DNA from: Peribacillus frigoritolerans
GTDB taxonomy: Bacteria > Bacillota > Bacilli > Bacillales > DSM-1321
Reading direction: 5' to 3'
NCBI RefSeq assembly: GCF_030676415.1
Contig: NZ_JAUUTW010000006.1
Coordinates: forward strand, 153,050-217,049
DNA: 64,000 bases
The stretch's first letter is position 1; each line of letters opens with the position of its first letter. The notes below the pieces were generated by a model, which was given only the letters and a program-made list of their open reading frames with translations, ran no database searches and was not told where the DNA came from. Below, one piece after another: positions 44,376-53,747 of this stretch. Both the position numbers and the translations under genes were made by a program.

Positions 44376-45986
44376 ATGCGGGTGTTTAAAATTAGAGTGA
44401 ACTTATTAACTCAAATGACATTACTTATCATATTCGTTGTTTTTATCAGTACCTTGCTTGTGAGCATTCTATTCTCTACACTGCTGGAAGACATCGTCGA
44501 AAACCATATGGGGAAGCAAGCAATGACGGTGGCCAAATTAGCGGCTCAAAATCCAACGATCATCCAGGGATTTAACGATGATCAGCCCTCAGAGGTGATT
44601 CAACCCGCATCAGAAATAATCCGTCAAACAACAGGTGCCGATTATGTAACCATTGCGAACCATAAAGGACTTCGATACTCTCATCCTAATCCAGAATATA
44701 TTGGGAAGCCTACGGCTACTAGTAATGATGCAGTACTCAATGAACACAAATCAATTATTTATCAAGGAAATGGGATATCGGGGCCAGCGATTAAAGCTAA
44801 GGCGCCTATCTGGAATGATAAAGGGGAAGTTATCGGTGTTTCATCTGTAGGGTTTTTGGTAGAGAATGTGCAAGATCAACTATCCAATTATAAAATGAAG
44901 ATTATTCATTTGTCACTTATCCCAATCAGTGTAGGAATCTTATGGGCAATATTTATAGCGCGACGCTTAAAAAAGCTTATTTTAGGTTTAGAGCCTGAGG
45001 AAATTTCCTTTCTGTTTCAAGAGAGGGAAGCGACACTTGATGCCATCCGTTATGCTACCATTACGATTAATATTGAAAAACAGGTTACTTCCATGAATAA
45101 AAGAGCGCGTGAATTGTTTCATGATCATCAGCTTATGGTGGGAAAGCGGGTTGTAAATGGGCATTTAGAAAAACTCATTAAAATGGTAATCAGCACAAAA
45201 GAAGGTCAGTTCAATCGTAAGCTACTTTTAGGTCAACAGTTATACATTTTGGATTTATCCCCAATCTTAAACCATAATGACGTCAGGGGCATCGTTTTAA
45301 CAATAAGAACAGTGTCCGAAATTGAACAATTAACAGATGAATTTTCAGAAATCAAGGCCTTTTCAGAAAATATGCGGGCACAAAACCATGAGTTTTTAAA
45401 CAAGTTAAATACCATTTATGGATTACTTAGTTTAAAACAGTACGATACGGCTTTGGACATCATCTCTTCTGAAGTGAGGGAGAGGCAAGATATCATTTCG
45501 TTTCTTATGTCATCTGTTAAAGATCCTTTAATCGCCGCCTGTTTACTAGGAAAGATAAACCGTTCAAAAGAATTGCAGGTTATATTAGAAATCGAACAGG
45601 AAAGCAATTTAAACTGTTCATTAAAACTTGAGGATTCCCATCACTTGGTTTCGGTTATTGGTAATGTAATCGATAATGCGATGGAGGCAGCACGGCAAAA
45701 GAACAAAAATGAGGGAAAGGTCAAAGTTTCGTTTACGGATTTAGGAAACGAAATTATATTTGATATCGAGGATAACGGTCCAGGTATCCCTCATGCAATG
45801 GAAGATATTATTTTTACAGATGGTTATACGACTAAAAATGGGGAAAACCATGGGATCGGCTTGGCCATTGTAAAAAACTCCATTGGTCTTTTAAGTGGTG
45901 AAATTTATATTGATCGCAGTTATTTGGGAGGAGCAAGATTTACAATCGTCTTCCCGAAGGATATAAAAGCAGAAAAGGAGGCATAA
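44376..45986 (+). CDS. citS: CitS/DcuS-type sensor histidine kinase, copy 1
   Basis: A 536-residue kinase of the CitA/DcuS family: helix 1 (about 10-35), a periplasmic-type PAS sensor with RYSHPNPEYIGKP and GVSSVGFLV motifs, helix 2 (about 175-195), a cytosolic PAS, then the family H-box NHEFLNKLNTIYGLL and HATPase_c (EDNGPGIP, GIGLAIVKN). Such kinases sense citrate or C4-dicarboxylates outside the cell. It is followed by a CitT-like regulator and a CitMHS transporter, so citrate is the likely signal. Confidence 0.87.
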   Translation: MRVFKIRVNLLTQMTLLIIFVVFISTLLVSILFSTLLEDIVENHMGKQAMTVAKLAAQNPTIIQGFNDDQPSEVIQPASEIIRQTTGADYVTIANHKGLRYSHPNPEYIGKPTATSNDAVLNEHKSIIYQGNGISGPAIKAKAPIWNDKGEVIGVSSVGFLVENVQDQLSNYKMKIIHLSLIPISVGILWAIFIARRLKKLILGLEPEEISFLFQEREATLDAIRYATITINIEKQVTSMNKRARELFHDHQLMVGKRVVNGHLEKLIKMVISTKEGQFNRKLLLGQQLYILDLSPILNHNDVRGIVLTIRTVSEIEQLTDEFSEIKAFSENMRAQNHEFLNKLNTIYGLLSLKQYDTALDIISSEVRERQDIISFLMSSVKDPLIAACLLGKINRSKELQVILEIEQESNLNCSLKLEDSHHLVSVIGNVIDNAMEAARQKNKNEGKVKVSFTDLGNEIIFDIEDNGPGIPHAMEDIIFTDGYTTKNGENHGIGLAIVKNSIGLLSGEIYIDRSYLGGARFTIVFPKDIKAEKEA

Positions 45987-45988
45987 GA

Positions 45989-46687
45989 ATGTCCAAAGGA
46001 CCGATTACAGTCGTCATTGTTGAAGATGACGAAAATGCAGTGAATATATATAAGCAATTTACGAATCAACTAGATCAATTCACGGTCATTGCTACAGCTA
46101 GCACAGGCGAGCAAGCGTTAAATATTTTGCATGCCGCACAACCGGACTTAATTTTATTGGATATCTTTTTACCGGATATGAATGGAATTGACCTTCTTCG
46201 GGAAATTAGGAAGGAATACCGGGGGATTGATGTTATTTTGATCACCGCCGCAAATGATACCGAAACAGTCAGTGAAGCGATTAGGGGAGGGGCGTTTGGT
46301 TACCTTATTAAACCGATCATTATCGATAAACTTCTTGCAACGCTAAATCAATACGACGAGACGAGACGGCAGCTTCATAATAACAACTTAGTAAATCAAG
46401 ATAAAGTCGATACTCTTTTTCGGACTATAAGTATTCCAAATACAGCAAATGCTGCCCAAATCCTTCCCAAGGGAATTGACAAACATACCTTGAAAATGGT
46501 CAGAAGTAAGGTTCAAAACGTCAATGGCAGTTTAAATGCTGATGAACTTGGTCAACTAGTTGGAATTAGTTATTCAACCATGCGCAGATATCTAGAGTAT
46601 TTAGTTTCCTGTAATGAAATGGAAGTTGAGGTTTTGTATGGCAGTGTAGGAAGGCCTGAAAGAAAATATAAAATAAAACACATTTAA
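45989..46687 (+). CDS. citT: CitT-type response regulator, copy 1
   Basis: A 232-residue CitB-family regulator with receiver (EDDENA, Asp in LILLDIFLPDMNG, LIKPI) and a C-terminal winged-helix segment (ADELGQLVGISYSTMRRYLEYL). It starts 2 bases after its kinase, behind AAGGAGG. It should activate the downstream citrate transporter gene. Confidence 0.9.
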   Translation: MSKGPITVVIVEDDENAVNIYKQFTNQLDQFTVIATASTGEQALNILHAAQPDLILLDIFLPDMNGIDLLREIRKEYRGIDVILITAANDTETVSEAIRGGAFGYLIKPIIIDKLLATLNQYDETRRQLHNNNLVNQDKVDTLFRTISIPNTANAAQILPKGIDKHTLKMVRSKVQNVNGSLNADELGQLVGISYSTMRRYLEYLVSCNEMEVEVLYGSVGRPERKYKIKHI

Positions 46688-46735
46688 ACCCCCATTGATG
46701 AAATTTGTTTTCATCAATGGGGGTTTTTTCTTTTT
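46684..46735 (+). terminator. Terminator after citT copy 1
   Basis: AAACCCCCATTGATGAAA pairs with TTTCATCAATGGGGGTTT and is followed by T residues. It isolates the two-component genes from the transporter. Confidence 0.9.
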
Positions 46736-46812
46736 TAGGCGTGAAAAAAATGAATAAAACTCTTATAACTTACTTTATATGTGAAAAAGGCCTAGGGGAT
46801 GATAGTCTCTAA

Positions 46813-46826
46813 AGAAAGCGCTATCA
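46813..46826 (+). promoter_or_regulatory. cre site (CcpA) upstream of CitMHS copy 1
   Basis: AGAAAGCGCTATCA matches the consensus TGWAANCGNTNWCA at every fixed position but the first. It lies 36 bases before the start codon, consistent with glucose repression of citrate uptake. Confidence 0.65.
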
Positions 46827-46861
46827 AAAAAAGATGGTGGTAAACAGAAGGGAGCTTGAAG

Positions 46862-48172
46862 ATGTTATCCATTTTAGGATTTTCCATGATTGCAGTATTC
46901 ATGTATTTGATTATGTCGAAGCGACTATCGGCACTAGTGGCCATTATGCTCGTTCCAATCATATTTGGCGTGATCGGAGGATTTTTTACAGAACTGGGGC
47001 CCATGATGCAGGATGGCGTTGAAGGAATAGCTTCCACAGCCATAATGATTTTATTTGCAATTTTATATTTTGGAATAATGATAGATTCCGGTTTATTTGA
47101 TCCTCTAATTTCTAAAATATTGAAAATAGTAAAAGGAGATCCTTTAAAAATAGTTTTGGGAACCGCTATTCTCTCAATGACCGTCGCATTAGATGGGGAC
47201 GGTACAACTACTTACATCATTACTGTCTCAGCGCTTTTACCCCTTTATAAGCGTCTGGGCATGAACAAAATAATATTAGCCACTGTAGCCATGTTATCCA
47301 TGGGTGTAATGAATATGACACCGTGGGGAGGAGCTTCCGCTATGGCAATGGCTTCGTTAAATCTTGACGCATCGGAATTGTTCTTGCCAATGATTCCTGT
47401 CATGGGTTTTGGCCTGATTTGGGTTCTTGTCGTGGCTTTTATATTGGGAAAAGGGGAACGAAAGAGATTGGGAGTAGTGGAGATCCAGCATAATCACACA
47501 AAAGAAATGAATACCGAGGCTAATTCCGAGTTAGCGGCAACAACGGTCTCCCGTGATTATCGTCGACCGAAATTGGTCTGGTTCAACTTCCTTTTAACGA
47601 TTGTGCTTATGGCATCATTAATCATTGATTTTATGTCTTTGACCATTTTATTCATGATTGCTTTCGCCGTAGCGTTATTGGTCAATTATCCTGATTTGAA
47701 AGATCAGCAGGATCGAATCGCCGTTCATTCGAAAAATGCATTGGCCGTCGTTTCGATTGTCATTGCAGCCGGGATTTTTACCGGCATCATGTCTGGAACG
47801 AAAATGATTGATGCAATGGCCATTACGTTGGTCTCATTAATCCCGGAATCTTTAGGACCATTTTTACCGGTCATTGTAGCGTATGCCAGTGCCCCTTTTA
47901 CTTTCTTTATGTCAAATAATGCATTCTATTTTGGCGTACTTCCGATTATCGCACAGGCTGCTGATGCTTATGGAATTAGCGCGGCAGAAATAGGCCGCGC
48001 CTCGTTAATAGGGCAGCCGATCCACGTATTGAGTCCCTTGGTAGCTGCAGCACATTTGCTAATAGGTTTAGTTGGCACTGACTTCGGGGATTTACAGCGG
48101 TTTGCCGTGAAATGGGCATTAGGGACCGTCACTGTCATGACAATAGCAGCGATAATCTTGGGAGTCATTTAG
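46862..48172 (+). CDS. citM: CitMHS-family citrate-metal transporter, copy 1
   Basis: A transporter of about 436 residues with 11-12 helices, of the CitMHS family that imports citrate complexed with Mg2+ or Ca2+. Family motifs include LDGDGTTTYIITVSALLPLY and FMSNNAFYFGVLP. ATG 46862 is 7 bases from AAGGGAG, better than TTG 46856. It is controlled by the upstream two-component system (inference) and probably by CcpA through a cre site. A paralogue lies at 62.3 kb. Confidence 0.9.
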   Translation: MLSILGFSMIAVFMYLIMSKRLSALVAIMLVPIIFGVIGGFFTELGPMMQDGVEGIASTAIMILFAILYFGIMIDSGLFDPLISKILKIVKGDPLKIVLGTAILSMTVALDGDGTTTYIITVSALLPLYKRLGMNKIILATVAMLSMGVMNMTPWGGASAMAMASLNLDASELFLPMIPVMGFGLIWVLVVAFILGKGERKRLGVVEIQHNHTKEMNTEANSELAATTVSRDYRRPKLVWFNFLLTIVLMASLIIDFMSLTILFMIAFAVALLVNYPDLKDQQDRIAVHSKNALAVVSIVIAAGIFTGIMSGTKMIDAMAITLVSLIPESLGPFLPVIVAYASAPFTFFMSNNAFYFGVLPIIAQAADAYGISAAEIGRASLIGQPIHVLSPLVAAAHLLIGLVGTDFGDLQRFAVKWALGTVTVMTIAAIILGVI

Positions 48173-48239
48173 TGAAAAAGGACGGTTACCCTATCTTGAG
48201 GATCGTGCAAAATCATATTTATAAATTGGAGGATTTTCA

Positions 48240-48398
48240 ATGTGGATCATCACTCTCTATAAAAACAGAGGTATTGTAATGTATGAATTTGAGACAGAAC
48301 AAGCAGCAAGGGAAGTTTTCTGTAATATTCAGGGTAATAAGATTCTTTCAGAAGTTATTTACTTTAATGACCCAGGTTTAGCTTATCGGATTGGGTAA
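48240..48398 (+). CDS. Small hypothetical protein (52 aa)
   Basis: A 52-residue ORF (MWIITLYKNRGIVMYEFETE...) behind a perfect TTGGAGGA at good spacing, ending AYRIG. Its pattern of strand-helix-strand, with a YEFETEQAAREVF helix, looks like a folded mini-domain. It lies 68 bases after citM and ahead of a plus-strand terminator, so it may be the last gene of that unit. Family not recognised. Confidence 0.6.
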   Translation: MWIITLYKNRGIVMYEFETEQAAREVFCNIQGNKILSEVIYFNDPGLAYRIG

Positions 48399-48535
48399 GA
48401 AGTATAATGATAGCAATGAATCGTAAACTAGTTAAGAATAAAGGGTCATCATCACCTGGAAATTGGAAGCGGAACTTTACAAAATATGAAAATTAAAACA
48501 TGGGAGTGCCCTTCAAGATTATGCATTTCATTGTT

Positions 48536-48571
48536 TACCCCGGAAAGCTAAGGCTTTATTGGGGTTTTTCT
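48536..48571 (+). terminator. Rho-independent terminator
   Basis: ACCCCGGAAAGC pairs imperfectly with GGCTTTATTGGGGT, three-base loop, then five T residues. Confidence 0.7.
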
Positions 48572-48577
48572 GTTGCT

Positions 48578-49150
48578 CTAGACACTTTTAACAATGATTC
48601 TTGTGGTAATCTTCGCCAGATTCATGACAGTATCCAGTCTCGTATCATTTAAAGATTGTTGGGGCAAAAGGGGATCTAAATAATTCACGACGGCTTTTAG
48701 GTGATAATCACCTAGATCAGGTAAGGATTTATTCATCGCTTCACCAGGGCTAAAAGGACCTTTTGTCAGAAATATAGAACCGATTTGATGATAACCACCC
48801 AAACAAGCATCGATACCAAAAATAAAGGGATTTTTAAATTGCTTTTTAATTTCTTTCAAAACACTTTTCAAATTAAGGGCGTGAACAGGATCTGCGAGTG
48901 TTCCGAAGACATGATAAGGGACTTTGTTTTCTCTAAGCATCGTCCCTACTAAAGGACCGAATGAATCTCCTGTGGAACGATCTGAACCAATACATAAAAA
49001 AATGATCTCTTTGGAAGTTGCCCGAAGAATTCTTGCGATTTGAAAAGAAATTTCGTCTATTTCTCTTTCTACATTTGTATCCAACGTATAGTTGCAATAC
49101 TGCATTTCTTTTTTTGTCTCGCCTTTTTTTCTGCCATTAAAAGGATACAA
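48578..49150 (-). CDS. yyaC: YyaC-like sporulation protein (putative spore protease)
   Basis: A 190-residue cytosolic protein with CIGSDRSTGDSFGPLVGTML, HALNLKSVL and GIDACLGGYHQIGSIFL, the hallmark motifs of the YyaC family, related to the GPR/HycI-type maturation-protease fold. YyaC is made during sporulation. TTG 49150 follows AGGGGGTG. This supports a spore-forming host. Confidence 0.88.
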   Translation of the reverse strand: MYPFNGRKKGETKKEMQYCNYTLDTNVEREIDEISFQIARILRATSKEIIFLCIGSDRSTGDSFGPLVGTMLRENKVPYHVFGTLADPVHALNLKSVLKEIKKQFKNPFIFGIDACLGGYHQIGSIFLTKGPFSPGEAMNKSLPDLGDYHLKAVVNYLDPLLPQQSLNDTRLDTVMNLAKITTRIIVKSV

Positions 49151-49452
49151 GCCTACACCCCCTAGAGCTCCGTGATCTTGAAGAAATTATAACATGATTA
49201 AGAATTACTCGAAATGTTATCGAAATCACTCGCTTCCCACCAATGATTAATTTCATATTTTCAGATCCGCATTTGATCTCAAACAAAACTACAGCCTCCA
49301 TACCAAGTGGATTATCATTTCTTGATTATTGGTATTTGTTAATATATAGATTATCTGGGATTTTTGATAAAATAGTAGAAAACAAAAAAAATACACTAGT
49401 ATGAAACGATTGGTTTTATAGAACCAATTTTTAATAGAAGGAAGTGTAAGTA
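49151..49452. other. Intergenic region, only promoters expected
   Basis: A 302-base AT-rich divergent region between yyaC and the pentapeptide-repeat gene. No ORF, repeat or clear hairpin seen. Confidence 0.4.
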
Positions 49453-50307
49453 TTGTTTAATCAATTAAAAAATGACGATAGTATTCTTAAAAATTTACGT
49501 GCAGACTGTGAGAATTGTTTTGGTTTGTGCTGTGTAGCTTTGCCTTTTGCAAAATCTGCTGATTTTGCATTTGATAAAGATGGAGGTACACCATGTTCAA
49601 ACCTGCAATCGGATTATCGTTGCGGCATCCATGAAAATCTCAGAGCAAAAGGATATCGGGGCTGTACGGTATATGAATGCTTTGGTGCCGGTCAAAAGGT
49701 ATCCCAAGTCACTTATGATGGAAACGATTGGAGAGACAACCCAGCGTCAGCAAAGGAAATGTTCGATGTATTTCCTATTATGCAACAACTCCATGAAATG
49801 CTTTGCTACTTAAATGAAGCACTGAATTTAGAAGATGCGCAACCTCTTCACCGAGAATTGCAGGCTGCTTTTGAAGACACGGAATATCTCACTAAGCAAA
49901 GTCCACAGTCTATCATGGACCTGAATGTACCAGCTCATAGAACAATCGTTAATGATTTACTTCTGCGCACAAGTGAACTGGTACGTGCAAAGGTTTCATT
50001 TAAGAAAAAGAAAAATCAAAAAAAACAGAACAAAATAGGTAGGGGAAGTGACCTTATCTGTGCAAAGTTGAGAGGTGCTGACCTTAGGGGAGTGAACTTA
50101 AGGGGAGCTTTGCTTATTGCATCTGACCTCAGAGAAGCTGACATGAGAGTGACTGATCTTATCGGTGCAGACTTTAGGGACGCTGATTTAAGCGGTGCCG
50201 ATCTCACAGGATGTTTCTTTATCACACAAGCACAGATTAACTCGGCTAAAGGCGATATGAAGACAAAATTACCGCTCTCATTAAGCATTCCCGCTCATTG
50301 GAGGTAG
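49453..50307 (+). CDS. Pentapeptide-repeat protein with Cys-rich N-terminal domain
   Basis: A 284-residue protein starting at TTG behind AGAAGGAAG. Residues 18-75 contain a cysteine cluster (CENCFGLCC, then CSNL, CGIH, CTVYEC) that could bind a metal or iron-sulfur cluster. Residues 105-185 are helical, then a basic linker, and residues 207-260 hold about ten pentapeptide repeats (A(D/N)LRG pattern) that form a right-handed beta-helix. Function unknown; the same domain pair occurs in other Bacillaceae proteins to my recollection. Confidence 0.8.
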   Translation: MFNQLKNDDSILKNLRADCENCFGLCCVALPFAKSADFAFDKDGGTPCSNLQSDYRCGIHENLRAKGYRGCTVYECFGAGQKVSQVTYDGNDWRDNPASAKEMFDVFPIMQQLHEMLCYLNEALNLEDAQPLHRELQAAFEDTEYLTKQSPQSIMDLNVPAHRTIVNDLLLRTSELVRAKVSFKKKKNQKKQNKIGRGSDLICAKLRGADLRGVNLRGALLIASDLREADMRVTDLIGADFRDADLSGADLTGCFFITQAQINSAKGDMKTKLPLSLSIPAHWR

Positions 50308-50345
50308 AAGTATAGCTTAAGATCGAAGCTAACTTTCATGAAAAA

Positions 50346-50870
50346 GACACGAGTAAAAGTACCAAACTCACGAGTAAAAGCGTCCAACTTACGAGTAAAA
50401 GCACCAATCTCACGAGTAAAAGGCCAAAACTCACGAGTAAAAGGCCAAAACTCACGAGTAAAAAGCGTCAAACTCACGAGTAAAAGCACCAAATTCACGA
50501 GTAAAAGCGTCAAACTCACGAGTAAAGCCCAAACTCACGAGTAAAGCCCAAATTCACGAGTAAAGCCCAAACTTATGAGTAAAAGCACCAAATTCACGAG
50601 TAAAAGGCCAAAACTCACGAGTAAAGCCCAAACTTATGAGTAAAAGCACCAAATTCACGAGTAAAAGGCCCAAACTCACGAGTAAAGCACCAAATTCACG
50701 AGTAAAAGCGTCAAATTCACGAGTAAAAGCACCAAACTTACGAGTAAAAGCCCAAACTCACGAGTAAAGCCCAAATTCACGAGTAAAATTCACACAATTC
50801 ACGAGTAAAGCCCAAATTCACGAGTAAAAGCACCAAATTCACGAGTAAAGGACCCATACTTACGAGTATA
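50346..50870. repeat. Intergenic CACGAGTAAA tandem repeat, array 2 (about 26 units)
   Basis: About 26 units of ACGAGTAAA preceded by AA(A/C)(T/C)TC, period 17-22 bases, with short linkers drawn from a few types (AGCACCAAA, AGGCCAAAA, AGCGTCAAA, GCCCAAA). Two units read ATGAGTAAA and the last reads ACGAGTATA. It fills most of the 770-base gap between the pentapeptide and MerR genes. The linkers are too short and too alike to be CRISPR spacers. Both strands stay partly open by composition, but I see no gene. Confidence 0.92.
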
Positions 50871-51078
50871 GGGGAATTATCAACAGCAATTATCTTTCAA
50901 GTAAATTAGATTTGGCTTTAATCCGAAGCTTTTACAAAGAGTGAACTCTGACTAACATGCGATTCTTCATTAGGAAGGATCGTCTTTTCAAATTGGGCGG
51001 AAAACTTTCATTTTTCCATTTGACTCTGACGTTGCGTAATACCTTAAAGTAAATGATATCGAAAGGAGGTAAGAAGCA

Positions 51079-51816
51079 GTGGCAATGAAGGTGAAAGAGC
51101 TAGCCGATTTAGTTGGCATTAGTGTGCGGACACTGCATTATTATGATGAAATCGGGTTATTATCGCCAGAGGAAATAACCGATGCAGGTTATCGCCTTTA
51201 TTCGAACGATAATCTTGAGATGTTGCAGCAAATCCTGTTTTTCAGGGAACTTGGCATGCCATTAAAGGAAATAAAACAAATGATATGCAGCTCTTCGTTT
51301 GATAAACAAGAAGCGTTAAAGCAACATCAAAAAATGTTACTGGAGAAACGCAGTCAGCTCGATAAATTAATTAATACGGTCGAAAAATCGATTAAGCATA
51401 TGAAAGGGGAAATTCAAATGACGAATAAAGAAAAATTTGAAGGGTTCGACTTCAGTCAGAATCCATATGAAGAAGAAGCTCGCAAGCTTTGGGGGGATAA
51501 AGCTGTCGATGAGTCGAAGGCTAAAGTGGCGGGCATGTCCGAAGATGCACAGAAAATTGTATCGGACATCTATTTAAAACTTGCTTCAATCCGTGCTGCC
51601 TCGCCCAAATCTGAGGAGGCACAAGAGGCAATTAAAGAATGGTATGATTGTTTGAACAATAATTTCGGAACATACTCACTGGATGCTTTCAAAGGATTAG
51701 GTCAAATGTACGTGGATGATCAACGCTTCACCAAAAATATTGACCAATACGGTGATGGTTTAGCAAAATTCATGTGTGAGGCGATGGGGCACTTTGCTGA
51801 CGCTAACAAAAATTAA
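51079..51816 (+). CDS. MerR-family regulator with TipAS effector domain (Mta-like)
   Basis: A 245-residue activator: MerR winged helix at about 4-75 (VKELADLVGISVRTLHYYDE, GYRLYS), a long coiled coil at 80-112, and a TipAS-type antibiotic-binding domain from about 120 (FEGFDFSQNPYEEEARKLWG). Mta of B. subtilis with this layout activates multidrug efflux genes. GTG 51079 is spaced 9 bases from AAAGGAGGT. Its target may lie elsewhere, since no efflux gene is adjacent. Confidence 0.87.
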   Translation: MAMKVKELADLVGISVRTLHYYDEIGLLSPEEITDAGYRLYSNDNLEMLQQILFFRELGMPLKEIKQMICSSSFDKQEALKQHQKMLLEKRSQLDKLINTVEKSIKHMKGEIQMTNKEKFEGFDFSQNPYEEEARKLWGDKAVDESKAKVAGMSEDAQKIVSDIYLKLASIRAASPKSEEAQEAIKEWYDCLNNNFGTYSLDAFKGLGQMYVDDQRFTKNIDQYGDGLAKFMCEAMGHFADANKN

Positions 51817-51843
51817 ATCTCAAGATTGAGAAATTTCATGATG

Positions 51844-51874
51844 GAAGGTTGCTCCGGCAACCTTCTTATTTTGC
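51844..51874 (+). terminator. Terminator after the MerR gene
   Basis: GAAGGTTGC pairs with GCAACCTTC around four bases, followed by T-rich sequence. Confidence 0.82.
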
Positions 51875-52020
51875 AGCTGAATATCAGGCAATCAAGATGA
51901 TTGCTTAGCCCAAAAATAAATACACCTCCATTTTATATAGTATAATGATTATGTAAAAATTACCATTATAGTATTGTAGGCTACGTTGTGCGTCTGCATT
52001 ATAGAGAGGTGCTGGTTAAA

Positions 52021-52443
52021 ATGGAACTTTGGAAAATGAATCAAAAGGTATCGGAGCTAAGCGATGTGATTCCTTATTATTTTTTTAGTCTAGTCTCTTC
52101 CTGTCTGTCGCTTGCCACGATGATGGTTATTATTATCGAGGGTTCCTTGGGGGGGCTTGGCATTATCGTGTTTTCTTTTTATGTCGTTATCCCTTATTTA
52201 TTATTTGCTGTTCCGGTACAGGTTTTCTTCAATAAATATCCTAAAAAATTCAGTTTAATTTATTTTAGCCTTTATATTTTGTTCTCTTTGCTGGCTGTAT
52301 TCATTTATAGTTCGGTGCTTAATTTTGACTTCAGTATGGATGTTTTAACTACAAAGAATTACTATGCAATAAGCCTTTCTGCGGCCCTGTTTTTTTGGTT
52401 TTGGGACTCGGTCTTTTTACAAAAAAAGAGATCTGCATCATAA
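52021..52443 (+). CDS. Four-helix membrane protein, unknown function
   Basis: A protein of about 140 residues with four hydrophobic helices. ATG 52021 follows GAGAGGTG; the longer frame from GTG 51988 has no ribosome-binding site. No family recognised. A terminator follows directly. Confidence 0.6.
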   Translation: MELWKMNQKVSELSDVIPYYFFSLVSSCLSLATMMVIIIEGSLGGLGIIVFSFYVVIPYLLFAVPVQVFFNKYPKKFSLIYFSLYILFSLLAVFIYSSVLNFDFSMDVLTTKNYYAISLSAALFFWFWDSVFLQKKRSAS

Positions 52444-52471
52444 AAGGGACCAGTTAAATGGTCCCTTTCCG
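52442..52471. terminator. Terminator between converging genes
   Basis: AAAGGGACCA pairs with TGGTCCCTTT around six bases; A and T tracts lie on both sides. Confidence 0.8.
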
Positions 52472-52474
52472 ACA

Positions 52475-53155
52475 TTATTTCTTTAGCATGTTTACGATTT
52501 CTTTAGCTTTTTTTAATGTAACTCCTTCAATGATACTGTTATTTTTTCGAACAGCCGTACCGAAATGATAGTGACCGGTATGCAGTTCGGAATGGATGGA
52601 AAGGATATTATCCTTATTTAAGCCGCTTCCAACCAGTATCGCTATGTCGCCGCAGACTCTTTTCATTTGTTGAATCGTTTTCATGCGGCTGGGGAAATCC
52701 CCATGCCCACCTGACGTCAATATCGTTGTGATTTCTGGATATTGTGCCAGCATTTCAGCTGAATTGACTGGGTCGTTTGTGTCATCGATGGCTCGGTGGA
52801 ATGTAATCTCCAAACCTTCACATACCGTCAATAGTTCCTCGAGATATGGTCGATTGATTTCATTTTTTTCATTTAATGCGCCCAATACGACCCCGTTCGC
52901 TCCCAGTGATCGAATGATTTCGATATCTTTTTTCATGATTTCCAAATCACTTTGCGTATAACAAAACGACTGGCTATGAGGCCTAACCATCACGTTGACT
53001 GGTATCTTTACCGAATTGACGACAGCTTCTATCAGGGCGTGGCTAGGAGTTAATCCCCCTTCGGCTAAAGAACTGACAAGCTCGATTCGGTCTGCGCCCG
53101 ATTCTTCGATTAAAATGGCATCTTTTATCGTTGTGGCAATGAATTCAATGTACAT
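52475..53155 (-). CDS. cutC: CutC-family protein
   Basis: A TIM-barrel protein of about 226 residues. IEFIATTIKDAILIEESGADRIEL, GGLTPSHALIE, VMVRPHSQSFCY and LTSGGHGD are typical of CutC, once described as copper homeostasis proteins; the biochemical role is still unclear. ATG 53155 is well spaced from GGAAAGGA, which lies inside the longer frame from 53179. Confidence 0.9.
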   Translation of the reverse strand: MYIEFIATTIKDAILIEESGADRIELVSSLAEGGLTPSHALIEAVVNSVKIPVNVMVRPHSQSFCYTQSDLEIMKKDIEIIRSLGANGVVLGALNEKNEINRPYLEELLTVCEGLEITFHRAIDDTNDPVNSAEMLAQYPEITTILTSGGHGDFPSRMKTIQQMKRVCGDIAILVGSGLNKDNILSIHSELHTGHYHFGTAVRKNNSIIEGVTLKKAKEIVNMLKK

Positions 53156-53442
53156 TGGATTTTCCTTTCCAGCATGCAAGTGTTATAAGAATAGTTTGTA
53201 TAAGATTATTAAATCCATTAAGAATAGTAAAGTCAATTCATTAATAGATACAATGACCTCTTATCAAATACCTGCTCCGATTTTCCCTTGCTTTCCTCAA
53301 ATGGAAATTCTTTATTTCTCATATTTATGAAACGAAATGAACAGTTAAACGTATAAAAAAAGAATAGATTCAATGGTATATTTGAAAGTGTAATGTTTGG
53401 TGAAGTAATTATATGAAAATTATCATGACGGAGGTTATTTAA

Positions 53443-53709
53443 TTGGATAAAGAAAGTAAGGAAATAAAGAAATCGAGGTTTTACAAAGTAGGGATGGGAT
53501 TCCTGATCATTTCCCTTCTCACTTGGATCATTCCTGTCGTAGCTCCTTTTACGCCATTTTCGACTGCGGTGAAAGCGGGAGTCATAACAGGTGCGATCGT
53601 CTTTGCGGAAGTCATGTTTTGGGCAGGCGCGCTTTTGGTCGGGAAAGAAGTCGCTGCTAAATATAAAGGTTATTTAAACCCGAAAAATTGGAGAAAAGAA
53701 AAAGGATGA
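53443..53709 (+). CDS. Small two-helix membrane protein
   Basis: An 88-residue protein with a TTG start behind GGAGG. Two hydrophobic helices (about 18-36 and 47-68) are followed by a basic tail (YKGYLNPKNWRKEKG). It resembles the short transporter-suffix-domain proteins of Bacillaceae. It is 38 bases before the NUDIX gene and may be co-transcribed. Function unknown. Confidence 0.7.
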   Translation: MDKESKEIKKSRFYKVGMGFLIISLLTWIIPVVAPFTPFSTAVKAGVITGAIVFAEVMFWAGALLVGKEVAAKYKGYLNPKNWRKEKG

Positions 53710-53747
53710 AGCTGTTTTTTATAAAAAAGGGCTGGGAGTGAAGCTCC

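Noticed and set aside
50295..50544. Overlapping ORFs on both strands inside repeat array 2
   Set aside because: They consist of the repeat unit read in frame (for example repeated SRVKA-type or FTREF-type peptides), have no proper ribosome-binding site and arise from composition.
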